From: Pagrus major
Taxonomy: Eukaryota > Chordata > Actinopteri > Spariformes > Sparidae
Reading direction: 5' to 3'
Assembly: GCF_040436345.1 (NCBI RefSeq)
Contig: NC_133230.1
Coordinates: forward strand, 4,795,297-4,859,296
DNA: 64,000 nt
Shown piece after piece: positions 23,179 to 35,176 of this stretch (positions are counted from its first letter, which is position 1; the number at the start of each line of letters is the position of its first letter). The position numbers were made by a program, and so were the translations under genes. The notes beneath the pieces are model-generated. The model searched no databases and was not told the DNA's origin. It was given only the letters and a program-made list of their open reading frames with translations.

Positions 23179-24016
23179 GGCTCAGCCCTGGGTTTTAAAA
23201 TGACAGGAAATGAAGATGTGAGACAGTGTATAGCCTCATCTTAAGAGGACAATATATATCATAGATATTGCCCAGCTCTATTGGATATTATAACTCAATA
23301 TCCATATTCGTTCAGACTTAAAAATCCAGTGTCAGTCTGGTTTTTAATTTAAAGTACCCCAAAGTGGACCAAAATTATAGATAAGATAGTACTGACATTG
23401 TAATACATTAATATTCAAGGAGTCTGAGAGGGATTTATTTTCAGAATAAGACCTTTTACTTTAACAATGAAACTGTCCACAAATGTTTTATCTTTTATAT
23501 TCTGTTTACAAGTTAATGAATGTAGGGCTTTTACTTTTAATCGATATATGTGGTAATTATTGTCTAGTAAACCAAAACTAATTGTCAACATAACAAACAG
23601 CCCTGTCTTGCACAAGCAGTATAAACAACAAACACACCATGAGTAATTATCGCTGCAGGCTCAAGTTTGACGAAAACAAGGCAGTTTCTGTGACCTCAAA
23701 CGTCACATGAGGGTCAACCACTGTTCAACGACTTTAAACAAAAAGCCAGGGTATGTTAGCAATGCTAGCTCTGCTAGCCACTGACAGACTTTAACACACA
23801 ACCATACAACATTAAACAAAATGAATATTCAGAGCTTTAACTACATGTGTGCTTTCAGAAAATGTCCAAAGACAAGACGTCAGCTAACTGTTAATTCGTC
23901 TGATTAGCTAATAGCAGCTAGCACCAGTGCTAGCCTCACAAAGCTGCCGAGGATGTGATTGCTTTCCTTTGATTTCATTTGCTCTGAGACTCTCTGCACG
24001 AATAAACATGACTTAC

Positions 24017-24165
24017 GTGTTTTGTTGTGAAGCTCGGCAGCAGGGTGTGAATGTGCTGAGCGCAGAAAAGTTCGCCAGAAGTCCAAATCGTCTGATTTCA
24101 ATGTCCAATTCCCCACTTCCAGTATGTTGCGTTCACTGAATGTCAGCAGAGTGGGAAAATTAAAG
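24017..24165 (-). promoter_or_regulatory. Likely nat8 non-coding first exon and promoter
   Basis: On the minus strand a donor CAAAACAC|GTAAGTCATG occurs at 24,007-24,016 and pairs with the acceptor just before the nat8 ATG (23,188-23,189), giving a two-exon gene with a coding second exon. Just upstream is ACCGGAAG GACGTGACC (about 24,164-24,180), an ETS site beside a CRE/USF-like element, typical of a TATA-less promoter. The TSS position is estimated. Confidence 0.45.
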
Positions 24166-24466
24166 GTCACGTCCTTCCGGTATGGGATTTCCGTCAGATT
24201 AAACTCCAGCTATTCTCTCGTGGGATTGTTAAAACTTCTGTCAAACATCTGCGATATATTCAACGCGTAATGACAACCAGGCTGCTGACGTGAAGCGTTT
24301 ATTTTACAGTATTTTACCATCGATGTAGGTAATTACGAGCCGTGCCATGTAGTTGAACGCAACTTGCACCACTTCCTGTTTAACGCGGATTGGTTGCCAC
24401 TTGCTGACGATTGTCTACGTAATTTGTTTATATAAAACAAAACATCCCCACTTTATGGTGCAACTT

Positions 24467-24470
<4 letters not shown>

Positions 24471-24537
<67 letters not shown>
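24471..24537. repeat. (TG)n microsatellite
   Basis: About 33 uninterrupted TG units, a typical fish microsatellite. Confidence 0.98.
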
Positions 24538-24540
<3 letters not shown>

Positions 24541-24661
24541 ACGTTTGGGAGTTAATATTTTGTTGTTGTCATAAAGAAATAAGATATTACAGCAGTGTTT
24601 TAAAAAATAAAATGAAAACCTATCCTAAAAAAATGTTTTAATTTATTTTATTTTATTTTTT

Positions 24662-24672
<11 letters not shown>

Positions 24673-24692
<20 letters not shown>
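24673..24692 (+). repeat. Poly-G tract of 20
   Basis: Twenty consecutive G preceded by an ATTTTATTTT/poly-T stretch. It could form intermolecular or parallel G-quadruplex. The true length is uncertain because homopolymers are error-prone in sequencing. Confidence 0.9.
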
Positions 24693-24693
<1 letters not shown>

Positions 24694-25303
24694 ATTTTAT
24701 ATCAACAGAATATATTAAGAACAGCTTTACCATCTGTTTTTGTTAAGGATTCGCAAAATAAAGTTTAAAACCAACTTGGTTTGCATATAAAGAGAAACAA
24801 AGGTCAAACGTTCAGGTATATTACTGGAAAAATGCACAGTTTGTACATAATTGATCCATTTGCATGGTTTAAAAGTTTCTTTAATTTGTTTTTGGTATTT
24901 GTGGCACCCCATGTTGGTTAATGTATTAATCATACAGCCACTGACAAAATCTGTCAAAACCCTGAGGGAAAAAACCTGAACAATGCATGAAATAATGGAC
25001 ATACGGTCAGCTCTGATGAAGAGTTGTGTCATTTGAAGTTCGTGGTGATGATTTTTGTTATACTTTACCTTAAGTGAGCAACATACATATATTGAAAAAG
25101 ACAAAAAATATAAAAAAGGAAAACTCACAAAAGCACCAGTGAAGGTCACAGAGGTCACAAAACCCTGAGGTCAAACCGTCGCCATTAAAGGCAAAACAAT
25201 AAATGTTGTCACACCAACACAGCGAACGTTAGTTTACACTACAGCATCAGTGAGGTACAATCAAAGTCAAATATTACACACAATGTGAAGACTAAAAAAA
25301 TAA

Positions 25304-25309
25304 TTTATT
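25304..25309 (-). terminator. slc39a8 polyadenylation signal
   Basis: AATAAA on the minus strand, about 250 bases past the slc39a8 stop codon. No stronger candidate lies between them. Confidence 0.6.
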
Positions 25310-25559
25310 GTCTCCTGAAAACAAATTTGACTACAGTTCATACATCAAATGATTGCAAAGATTTTCCCTTTTTTATATGGAGTAAACTAAATTGATAGTC
25401 AGAACATATAAAAGCATAATTTCTCCTTTAAACATTTGGTTTTGTTTGTACAAAACATTCACTTTACATTCACTTTCCCGCCCAGCCCAACGAGCTGGAG
25501 CAGAAACAGAAGCAGCTCGTTTATTAATTTTTCTCTCCAGCTTGTGTTCATCCCCCCGG

Positions 25560-28500
25560 CTAGCCCAGATGGATCTGCCCTGCAAACATGGTGATCAGTA
25601 GTATGATGGTGAAGCCGGTGAGCAGCCCTGCGTTCTGGATCAGGAAGAAGACGATCTTTGTGGAGGTTCGTTTCTGTTCCCGTGCTATATTGTCCATCTC
25701 TGGAAACTGAGACAAAGAAAGACAATCAGACATCTGTCTGGTGCACCAAGGACACTGGCCTTACTGTTTAACTGCCCACATATGAGGAAGCGATAGTATA
25801 GATACAAGAAGTGTTGGTTTGTGTGGCTACAATTATTACATTGTTCCAAAGCATTCAGACTGGAAAACAGACCACAAGTCAGCATACCCATTGTCTGACT
25901 GCTGAATGGTGAAAACACTAGCAATTTTTGGTTCCTAAAAAATTACAATTTGGCCTGATGCAGGTGAAAAAGAGGTCATAATTTTAGCCTATCAGAAAGG
26001 GTAGTTTTTTATCGTCAACAATTGCCATGTAGAGGCCAAAACCAACTATCAACTGATCCTTACAAGTGCAAGTCCACTGTGACATCACCCATTGGTTTGA
26101 ACATTAACTCAAACTGTTTACTGAGGTCATAAATCAAGTGAGAAGTATGGTAATTTTCTCATAAGCTTATATGCAATTGGAGTTTCTTTTGAAACCAGAG
26201 GAAGAATGCAGGCCCTTTTCAGACCCCGAAGCTACGTCCATCTTAGAGTTGATCAACAAGTGAGGAACAGACACATTTCTTGAGTTTTAACTCCACAGGC
26301 CTGGAAGTATGTAACCTCTCATGAAGGGTCCTGAGTTTAGTTTGCATCCTATTTCCGAGCCCCTTTTTAATAACAAAATGCTGTATGTTTGATAAATTCT
26401 TGCATTCATTATTTATTTTATTTTTTTGTCAACTTGTTGGCAGCATAGCAAGCTTTAAACACAACACACACTACCCTATCTGAGTGCCACAGACAGGATA
26501 GGGAAGTTAGTAGACATAAAAGATGCAGAACTAGCAGCAGTGTGTGAGTATCCTCAGGTAGTGTAATCTAACTTACCATGTCTGCCAATGCGATGTACAG
26601 GAACATTCCTCCTGCGATGGCGAAGATTGGATTTGGGGCAAATTTGCTCCCGAGCACGATGCCGAACACGAGACCGATGTAACACGAGAGAGCCGACAGC
26701 AGATTGAAGAAAATAGCTTGAGGTATGCTCATACCAGCGTTCAGCAGGATAACAAAGTCACCTGCAGAGGGGAAGAACACACAGGGTGGATACAACAGGG
26801 GTTAAAACTGATGAGTTTCATTGTTGTTTCTGTCGTTATTTTGTCTTCTGTCGTCTGATTTTGGTGTGATTGTATGATGATATGTTTAACATGCATAAAC
26901 TGAAATTAAATGATTGAATGAATGAGGGAGACGATAAATGTTTTGGTGCAATTCTGCAGTTTGTCAGTAGAGATTGCTGAAGATCATAGATTTTAAAAGA
27001 TCCCTTTAGTTTCAATGATAATATACTTGCTATACTTGCTTGCTATACCTGCTTTTAACCTACAAATCCAGTTTTCCTGTTTGATTTCCTCTTAAATTGC
27101 TTTAAAATTGTTATATTTTTATTTAAAATCAGAATCACACATCCTGTCTAAGCTTGTTCCCGCTCTCCACTGAAGCTACGGGATGTTTTTACTGATTAAA
27201 CATTCAAACCCGACACTCTGTTGTTCACGGCTGCACCACATCATCAAACTAAGACATTCTAGATGTCTAGTGTCACACATTTCCCCAAAAAATCAGCATG
27301 AAATATCTGTTTTCTTTGGTGACTTGGGATCTCCACGAGTGCTCACAGCAAAGTTCAGTGGGTTTGAGCAATGTTTGCGTCACAGCACATGCAGAGCTGT
27401 AATGAATGACGCCCACACGGGGTCAGACAGGATAGAAGACTCACTCACCCAGCTCATGGGGAAACTCCTCACATATGATGGCGGTGGACGTGCTGAACCC
27501 GGTCAGCAAGGACACGGTGAACGAGGCACCGATAGCGAGACCATCAATGAAGTTGTGCAGCGCGTCGCTCAGAGTTATCATCCATGCCACCGTCTTGATG
27601 CTGGAGATGCGTCGCCCACGCAACCAGTGGCACATCACATCTGAGCCCTGGGTGTCCTGGAAGAGATGGGGGACAGGTTCAAGTCACACGACTCATGCTA
27701 CTGTTTGATGTGTGGATTTAAGATAACATACAATGACTCCTCTCTGTTTAAAACCCAAAGTTCAAAAGTCATGCTTACAGCTAATGGAAAATAGTCTTGT
27801 GCTTTATTTATACATTTTCCCACAGTTCAACCTGGCGTATTTGATATTTCTAAAAATGTTTTCCAGGTGGCTAAATCTTGTTATGAATTATAGATCATTT
27901 TCTCTGAGTTTGCACAATGTTTGTCCACACAACCTGCAGCTGTAATGTTCTAGCAAGGTTTGAGAGGATTATTGAGTAACCACTTTACCATTTGAAAATG
28001 AAATTGTCACTGGTTTCTGGTGGAGAAACTATGTAACTGTGACACTGTTTCTAAATGGTCTCAACCCTAGTTTGGCCGAGGCACAGAGGATGATAGGAAT
28101 GTCTCTAGTTGTGCATGTATTTAGTCATAAACCAAAGCATTTATTGGACAATCAAGGGATCATCAAAGTTATTACATTTCATCCTGAGGGGGATGTGACA
28201 TTTGTTGACAAGAAAGTTCATGGTGGTGTTAGAGGTAGGTCAGAGGCTCACCAAAATAAGAGACCTTAAATGTCTATAAAATTTCACAGCAACCCCTCTA
28301 AGACTTGGCTAAAAATAAAGACTTTGAGGAAATCTTCCTGACTAAAGGCTTTTATCAACTTCAGCGTTTCCATTTGGATCCTCAAAATGTAAGAGACACT
28401 GATAATCAAATACAGGAAATATTTTCCTTAAATGAACGCGCAGCATTTTAAACAGAACTCTTCAATTACAAATATAAAGGCACGAGTGTCTTTAATGGGA

Positions 28501-31500
28501 AACCTGAGAGCAGGCGGACAGAAACAGAGCATTTGGGCCCCTTTTATTAGCCACGGCCGAACAAGGAGTCTTTGTGCTCGAGGCAGACAATTCCTGCATT
28601 TATCAGGAGGGGAAGGATCCGAGGCTTTCAGCCTGATTTCGCCGCTTCATCCCTCTGTGACAGCGGCATGTCTGTTTGTTTAGTATTTCTGATCCCTTCA
28701 AAGCCAAACTACTCCATCGGACACGAGAGATTTCACTGTTAAATATTAACAGTAGCTCTAAACGCCCTGTGTCACCGATAACGGCACAATAAAATGACTC
28801 CTGAGCTAAATATCTGGTCTTATAGAAAAACAAAAGTGTGTCCGAACCACACAAATATATAACCACTCTCTGATGCTTCATCCTCTTTGGACACGTTTTG
28901 AAATTGTTGTTTTACTCTTTGCATGATGACACAGCCTGTGACTCACAGCCACTGATAAGAAGTTTTTAAATACAGTCATTAATTTATAATCCAAGCTGAG
29001 CTCCTGTCCGGTGTGTTTGTGATGATGGCACAACAAATGATAAGAGTTAAGGAGAGACTCACTCACTGTTACGAGCTTATCTGAAGACTGAGCTACTCAT
29101 TAGATAAAAGACGATTGAGTACAAGGTTGATTTCTGTGTAGGTCAACATAACATGTGAGGTGCACGGTGTGATTCAGACTTCACATTTTATTACTGTCAC
29201 AGATGACGTGAGCGAGCGCTCGTACCTGAGAGGGTTCCGGGTTGGGGTTGCTCTTGTCCGTGGCGATGGTGTTGATGCCGGTCAAAATGATGGAGTCCTT
29301 TTTCTCCAGTATGTCTCCGTTGTGGAGGGAGTTTTCTTGAGCTTCTGCAGGAGTGAAGTGGCTGTGGCCGTGCTGAGGACAAGAGAGACACAGATAAAGA
29401 ACATGAAATTATAATTATTAATTCTGTTTTCTGTAGCCTACTGATTTTAATAGCTCTCTGTTAAAGTTAACGACATTAGGGTTCTCTGATACTATATAAA
29501 AGATATGTTTAATGACGGGTTTGTCCCTCTTCCTTGTGTAAAACTATTAAAATATAAATAAAGCACATGACTCCCATAATCTGTAACTATGTCCTCATGG
29601 TAGTCACTAATTAGCAGCCAAATTAGCCAATAAATCAGGCTAATCAGTGGTAGATATACGACCGGAATAATAATCAATCACTCTGCAATAAAAAGAAAAG
29701 TGCTTTGCACCGATTAAACTCACTAACGGTACTGTTACCTCACCTCATGCTCCACCCCGAGAGCCATTTTCAGTATCTTCTCCATGAAGAACAGCAGGTA
29801 AAACCCTCCAAATATTCCAACCGCCTTCGACAAATAGTTATCCGATTTGGGATCAAAACCCAGGGCCTGCGGATTAACACGAGAACGTTAATGCTAGCGG
29901 CACATAAATATTGGCTCCATTTGACCCACTCCACCTGTCACAAACCTCTGGTATGAGCTGAAGCACGGCATTGGAGAAGAGCGTCCCGATGGCCAGGCCG
30001 ATGAAGTAGGTCAGCACTTTGGGGAAATAGGACTTCTTGGTGAAGGGGATCAGGAAGAGACCGAGCAGAGACGCCAGGTTGATCACAGTGACCGCCAGAA
30101 ACCCATAACCCCACACTGTCGGGACAGAAATCAAGAATAAACAGTGAAACAGAAGCATTATAATGTGCAAATGAAGTGATTAGGCTTTAGGTTTATTGCT
30201 GTGGTGTCACCCATTACTTGGGCAGAACCGGTTCTTCAAAAGCATCTTCATCACGTTACCAGATATTAATGCTGGAAGATTTCTAACTTGTTATAACATT
30301 TTGTGATATTTATTATCATATAACAAAGTCACCAAACAGATGTTTAACTCAACAAAATACACAATTATTATTTATTTGCAGAAGGGAAATTCTGTTCACA
30401 AGGCCGGCGAAGAACCAGCGTGCATCGCGAACAACACACTGAACAACAGTCACAGTTGGTTGTAACTGTGTCAACAGCACCGAGGAGGAGGAGGAGGAGG
30501 AAGAGGAAGAGGAGGAGGAGTGTCTGAGGTGAATCTGAGAGGTCAGTGGCTCTGTGAGTCAGTCCAGGACCTCATGGAGAGTTATGGCTCCTCGACAGGA
30601 GATGACTTTACATGATTAGATTTTATTAATTAGCCGGAACAGATAAGTGGGAATGGGAGATAATGAGTGACGACCTGAGACAAAGGTCCAGAGTCAAGAG
30701 TTGTGGTGAATTCAGGACACTCGTACACATTTTCATTTACAACCCATCAATCAGAGCAGCTGTCCCCTGCTCCCCTGATCGATGGGTTTACGATGAGGCA
30801 GTTTACCAGCAGCCCTGCTTTGGGAATCTCCATTTTATTTTGACATTTTACCAACTTCTGCAAGGACATAAGGAGACGGCGTTTGTTAGAGAGTTCAAAT
30901 GATTTCCTGTCGTCTTTGCATGATATCGTTTGTCTTTGCGTGCTTTAAAGCTCTTTCAATTGTCCACATAAAGCATATCTACACAAGACAAACAGGAGAA
31001 TATCCTTTATACCTACGAGTTCAAGCATTTACATTTTTGCTACCTGGAGATGAAGGCAGACTCAACGTTCATGACCATGGAAACAGCAGTCGGCATCGCA
31101 ATTGTAGATGTTCAGGGGGACATTTTTCTGAGCATTTTAAGGAAACAGCAGTCGACAAAATAATCTTAAATCTTGTCCATAAAATGTGAAAAGGAAATAG
31201 AAATAAACTCTATGACGAATAGGTAACAAGGAAGAATGTGTGACACAATTAAAAGCCCCAGAACAGCTTAAAGATGTGATTACTTTGCCAAATAAAGACG
31301 GATTTAGTTCTAGTCTTCTTCCATTTCTTAATTTCCTGAGTTTCTCCTTAATAGCAAGAAGTATCAGGACATGTGGGATGAGAACAAAATGAGAACGCAG
31401 GATTTTTCCAATTTTGTTTTCAAACCTTTTTGAAACTTAACATGACCTGAAAAGTGAATACAATCAGTAGCTTTCAGACTGAAACTCGTGATCCTGTAAT

Positions 31501-33562
31501 TTTCTTCTTGCAGTGACGACTCATTTAAAAGAATCTAAAAATAAAAAGTTGTTGGGTGTCACAGGTTTTAACACTTTTATTACGTGTGTTCACACTGTAA
31601 AGAGACGGTCAAAGGAAACGTCAACCAGCCCACATCCTGTTGTTTTTAGGGCGAAAACAAAATGCCAACCACAGACTTCAGTGACTGGCTCCATCTCCAA
31701 TCCCTGAATAATCTCGAGCATTTGTGTCACTTTGGACCTGATTCAAGGCAACAAACCGCAGTGAACTGTGAATTATTTGACTTGCGGGGGTCTCAGCAAA
31801 TAAACCGATGATGGTGATGAAGCAACTCACCAGTGTAGTCGAGAGGGGCCACAGGCTCTGGGACGACGTAGGGGCAGGAGGGCAGCAGCACCTGGGTCAA
31901 CACGGCCGGGCAGATCCTCTCCAGATGTTCCACAGTCAGCTGACTGACATTACCGAGCCCATAGTGGGACAAGATCTGCCCTGCAGAGGGACACTGAGGG
32001 ACAGAGAGACCTGATCAGACAACGCTTAATCGTTTTTAAATCTCTTTTCTGTCTCTAAAATCGTTTCAGCTGTGTTTTTAATGGTCCTGTTTCTCACATC
32101 TGTCTTGTTTTATATGCATTTTCATTTTTTTAAACAGTGTTTGAAGATGAGTGATCAAATAATGAAATGCTTCAGCAACCAGTGATTGATAAAGGTTTAT
32201 AAACACAAACTGCAACTTTACAATAAACAATTGCTTATGAAGCATTTCATCGTCTGTGAACAGTGAACTAAAGATAATTAACTATAAATTTGCGTTTTAT
32301 TCCTGTAATTCAGCATCTTCAAACGATTATTAATAATAGCAATCATCAATCAATCTACAGTATTCATTAGGATACAGTGTCAAGTATACAACAACAGAAT
32401 AAAGTTTATTTCCAACTAATTTTTCTTTTTTTTTGTGAATAAACGTTATAAATGACATAAAATGGACATTCATGTGCTTATTTGGTCAAATATATAACTA
32501 CATTTAACTACAAGAAAACAGACCGAATGTTTCAGGGGTTTATTTCAGTGTCAACAACAGAATAAGGTTCATTTACGACTAAATTTTGTTACTTTTAAAT
32601 GAATAAACCTTATAAACTTGCTATTACTCTGAAAATGCTGGAGTAAATTACATAAATTATGCATTTCTATAACAGTATTTATGACTAAACACTGTAAACA
32701 AAAAGTATAAATAAAGTTCATTTACAACTAAAATGAGTTTTAAACAAATAAGCCTTATAAAGTGGCTCTGACTACAAAGCAATAAAGGGGGGAAAGATTA
32801 TATAAATATGCATAAATGCACATTTCTGGTCAAACTACAAATGCCTACAGAGAAAGTCAGTTAGATTTACTATTAGTGAGAATGTTTCAGGCATTTATTA
32901 CATTATGTTTTATACCATATAGTATCAACAAAGTGTGCAACAACAAGATATGGTTAATTTACAACTAAATTATGTTTTTTTTTAAGAATAAATCTTCTAA
33001 ACTAGCTATAACTCTGAATAATGGGAGCAAAATGAATTAAAACACATATTTAGTCAAAAATAAGTCAAATTAATTAACTACAAAAGCCTACAGAGAACAA
33101 GCCAGTAAGATATAACATTAGTGAGAATGTTTCAGGCGTTTATATCATTTATTTCTATACAGTGTCGACAAAATGTTGAAAAAACACTTAAATTAGTTGC
33201 TTTCATAAACAGCCTTACAAACTGGGTGTGACACCACATCACACACTATAATAAATAAGCAATTCAGTGTTGTGTGGTGCTTTAAATGCTCATGAATGAG
33301 TTAAAACAAATAGAAAAGTGTTAATAAATATAAATACCTCTTGGTTCTCCAGTGGGTTGTCCTCAGTTACTGCCTCAGACCTCCTGGCTGAGATTAAAAG
33401 CAGAAAATCATCCAGATCCTGTGTGGAGATGGACTTATTCTCACCATAATAGTGTAAAATATCCTCTAGAAATCCTCGTCCATCCGCATCAAACACATGT
33501 AAACTGTGAGACTTTGAAATAAAGACCAAAAGGCAGCTGATCAGACATGTTAAGTTAGACAT
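25560..33562 (-). CDS. slc39a8: Zinc/manganese/iron transporter ZIP8
   Basis: LIV-1 subfamily ZIP importer of Zn, Mn, Fe (and Cd), thought to co-transport bicarbonate, at plasma and lysosomal membranes. Coding exons (8, all phases agree): 33,338-33,562; 31,831-31,993; 29,946-30,115; 29,744-29,866; 29,226-29,372; 27,449-27,656; 26,577-26,761; 25,560-25,706. The product is 455 aa; human ZIP8 is about 460. Residues 1-19 form a signal peptide ([15 protein letters not shown]), followed by a long extracellular domain. TM1 begins at [19 protein letters not shown] (130). [20 protein letters not shown] is next, then the [15 protein letters not shown] loop. A His-containing cytosolic loop (HGHSHF) follows. 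The metal-site motifs are HNFIDG (310-315) and EEFPHELGD (339-347). Glu in place of the first His of the usual HEXPHEXGD is the hallmark of ZIP8/ZIP14. The C-terminal TM ([18 protein letters not shown]) ends FAGQIHLG. Neighbour manba supports slc39a8 rather than slc39a14. Confidence 0.95.
26080..26290. repeat. Dispersed percomorph repeat in slc39a8 intron 7
   Basis: GACATCACCCATTGGTTTG, TAAATCAAGTGAGAAGTA, TTTTCTCATAAGCTTATATG, AAGAATGCAGGCCCTTTTCA and CAGACCCCGAAGCTACG occur in series. I recognise this order from an abundant interspersed repeat of percomorph fishes. No ORF. Confidence 0.6.
27657..29225 (-). other. slc39a8 intron 5 with possible conserved element
   Basis: This is a 1.57 kb intron. 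The stretch 28,470-28,690 is complex, repeat-free and more GC-rich (GGGCCCCTTTTATTAGCC, GACAATTCCTGCATTTATC, TCGCCGCTTCATCC), unlike the flanking AT-rich intron. It may be an enhancer. No exon recognised. Confidence 0.3.
30116..31830 (-). other. slc39a8 intron 2 with purine repeat and candidate element
   Basis: The intron holds a GAG/AGG purine repeat at 30,482-30,520 and an inverted repeat CACAGTT-6-AACTGTG at 30,451-30,470. A GATA/TAAT-rich stretch (ATTAATTAGCC, CAGATAAGTGG, GAGATAATGAG) lies at about 30,610-30,670. No exon recognised. Confidence 0.35.
30482..30520 (+). repeat. GAG/AAG purine simple repeat
   Basis: About 13 GAG or AAG triplets in a row. Confidence 0.9.
32180..33240. repeat. 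Degenerate tandem array in slc39a8 intron 1
   Basis: About five diverged copies of a unit of roughly 150-250 bases. Recurring blocks are CAGTGTCAACAACAGAATAA / GTTCATTTACAACTAAA (near 32,375; 32,550; 32,695; 32,930; 33,165) and AATGTTTCAGGSGTTTAT (near 32,527; 32,881; 33,126). Others are AATAAACCTTATAAAC / CTATTACTCTGAA and ACTACAAAWGCCTACAGAGA. Copies differ by substitutions and indels, so the array is old. Confidence 0.65.
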
Positions 33563-33878
33563 CTCTGTTGTTTTGTGTTTTTTTAAAAGTGTCCTTCAGT
33601 GAATAAATCTGTCTTCAGCTCCTCTCAAAGCATTTCACTCAGGATATCTGTGCAGCTCGTCCCCGGTGCTCAGTCACATCCATGGCAGTCCTTTTAAAAA
33701 GTTGTGCAGCCTGATTAAGTCCCGAGTGGTTTTCTAGATGATCAATCAGGACTATCGGAGGTAGATCAGGTTCAAAGATCAGTCTGCAGAGGCATGGAGG
33801 AGGAAAAACATGGAGACCGACCGCGTGCACTCCGTCTTTCTTTTGTGACTGACTTTCTCACTTGGTATGCAACGTGTT

Positions 33879-33882
33879 CACA

Positions 33883-33913
<31 letters not shown>

Positions 33914-33936
33914 GAGGGGACCCTAAGAAGAAGTGG

Positions 33937-33975
<39 letters not shown>

Positions 33976-33998
33976 TGTGTGTGTGTGTGTGTGTGTGG
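33879..33998. repeat. Paired (CA)n and (GT)n microsatellites in inverted arrangement
   Basis: A CA array (33,879-33,912, one interruption) faces a GT array (33,940-33,997) across about 27 bases, so the two can pair into a hairpin. They lie just upstream of slc39a8. Confidence 0.95.
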
Positions 33999-34375
33999 AG
34001 GGTAAAAGTGCAAAGTGGCGGATGTTTGACAATGTGAGTCACTTTACAGCTGCTGAGTCTCCGTTTGATCAACTATGAAACAGCTGGAAGTTAAAAAAAA
34101 AAAAAAGTAAACATGAGACATGTGAGGTTGTTTTAATGTTTGTGGCGCCGCCTTGTGGCAGAAGATGATCACTGCAGGGGGAAGAGACCAGAAGAGGTTG
34201 CATAAGCGTGTACTTACAAGTTAAAACCTAATGGTGGGCCATTGTATTGTATTATATTGCTAAGATGCAAAGTAAAATAAAATAAAATCCTACATATTCA
34301 AGATTTCAACTTGGCTTTTATTCAGTATTATGTGCATTTAGTGCTCTGACACACTGAAATAACAATATATAATGT

Positions 34376-34450
34376 CTTGGATTGTAACTAAATACATTTA
34401 CTCAAGTACAGATTTGAAGAACTTTACTTACCATCCCACTTTCTACTTCT
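34376..34450. repeat. Dispersed repeat relic (ACTCAAGTAC family)
   Basis: TTGTAACTAAATACATTTACTCAAGTAC then TTTACTTACCATCCCACTT belongs to the same abundant teleost family as 42,626-43,200. Confidence 0.5.
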
Positions 34451-35166
34451 TCACCTCTGCATCTCCGTTTTTAGGGCCACAATTATTTTGCAGCTTTAGT
34501 TACGTTGCAGGCAGATTTTCACACACAAAACATCTGAAGACAGAATATATGTTTGTTATAACTTAAACTATCCAACATGCAGCAAAAAGTATTGGTCAAC
34601 TAGTTAATCAGGCGACATGTCAAGATTCCAGCCTCGCAAATGTGAATATTTGTTTTTTTTTTCGTTTTAATAATTGTAATAAAAGTAATTTTATTGTAAT
34701 GATTTTGAGGTTTGGACCGTTGGACAAAACAATCATTGTGAAGGTGTCGCTTTGGGTCATTGTGACGGCGTTTCTCACTATGTTCTGATTTTTTACAAAC
34801 CAAAAAAATGATTACTGTAGGAAATAATCAGCAGATTGATCCATAATGAAAATAATCATTAGCTGCTAAATGAACCCATCATAATAAGTAGACTGAACTT
34901 CACGTGTAATCATTATCTCAGTGTATACAACAATGTATTATTTATTGCTTTTCTATTTTGATCACAGTATAGTTTTTGCCTACTTATGTATACTCAACCA
35001 TATTTATTTTATATTATATATAGATAGCTTAAGTTTAATTTTAATTTATGGTGTAAGTTTTCTTTTTCACGGTTTTGATTTTTGTGTATGTTTAGCTGGT
35101 CTGGTCTGATGTGCAGTTGCTACACAAATCCCCCCTGAAGATCAAAAAAGTCTCATCTTTTTCATA

Positions 35167-35176
35167 TTTATTTATT
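35167..35176 (-). terminator. manba polyadenylation signals
   Basis: Two overlapping AATAAA signals on the minus strand, about 820 bases past the manba stop. This implies a 3' UTR of about 0.8 kb. Confidence 0.55.

Larger units (their letters stand above)
24181..25303. other. Intergenic interval, nat8 to slc39a8
   Basis: About 1.1 kb with a long TG array, a poly-G tract after an AT-rich ATTTT repeat, and no gene. The open frame at 24,727-25,158 lacks any family resemblance and lies in AT-rich sequence. Confidence 0.6.
33563..35166. other. Interval between slc39a8 start and manba 3' end; contains slc39a8 5' UTR/promoter
   Basis: The slc39a8 5' UTR and promoter should lie in about 33,563-33,870, where the sequence is more complex and GC-richer. 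Facing CA and GT microsatellites follow, and then AT-rich sequence with a repeat relic at about 34,376-34,450. No exon resembling nfkb1, which occupies this place in mammals, was seen. Confidence 0.5.

Noticed and set aside
33826-33832. Metal-response-element core TGCACTC upstream of slc39a8
   Set aside because: Only the degenerate 7-base core matches, and such matches are frequent by chance.
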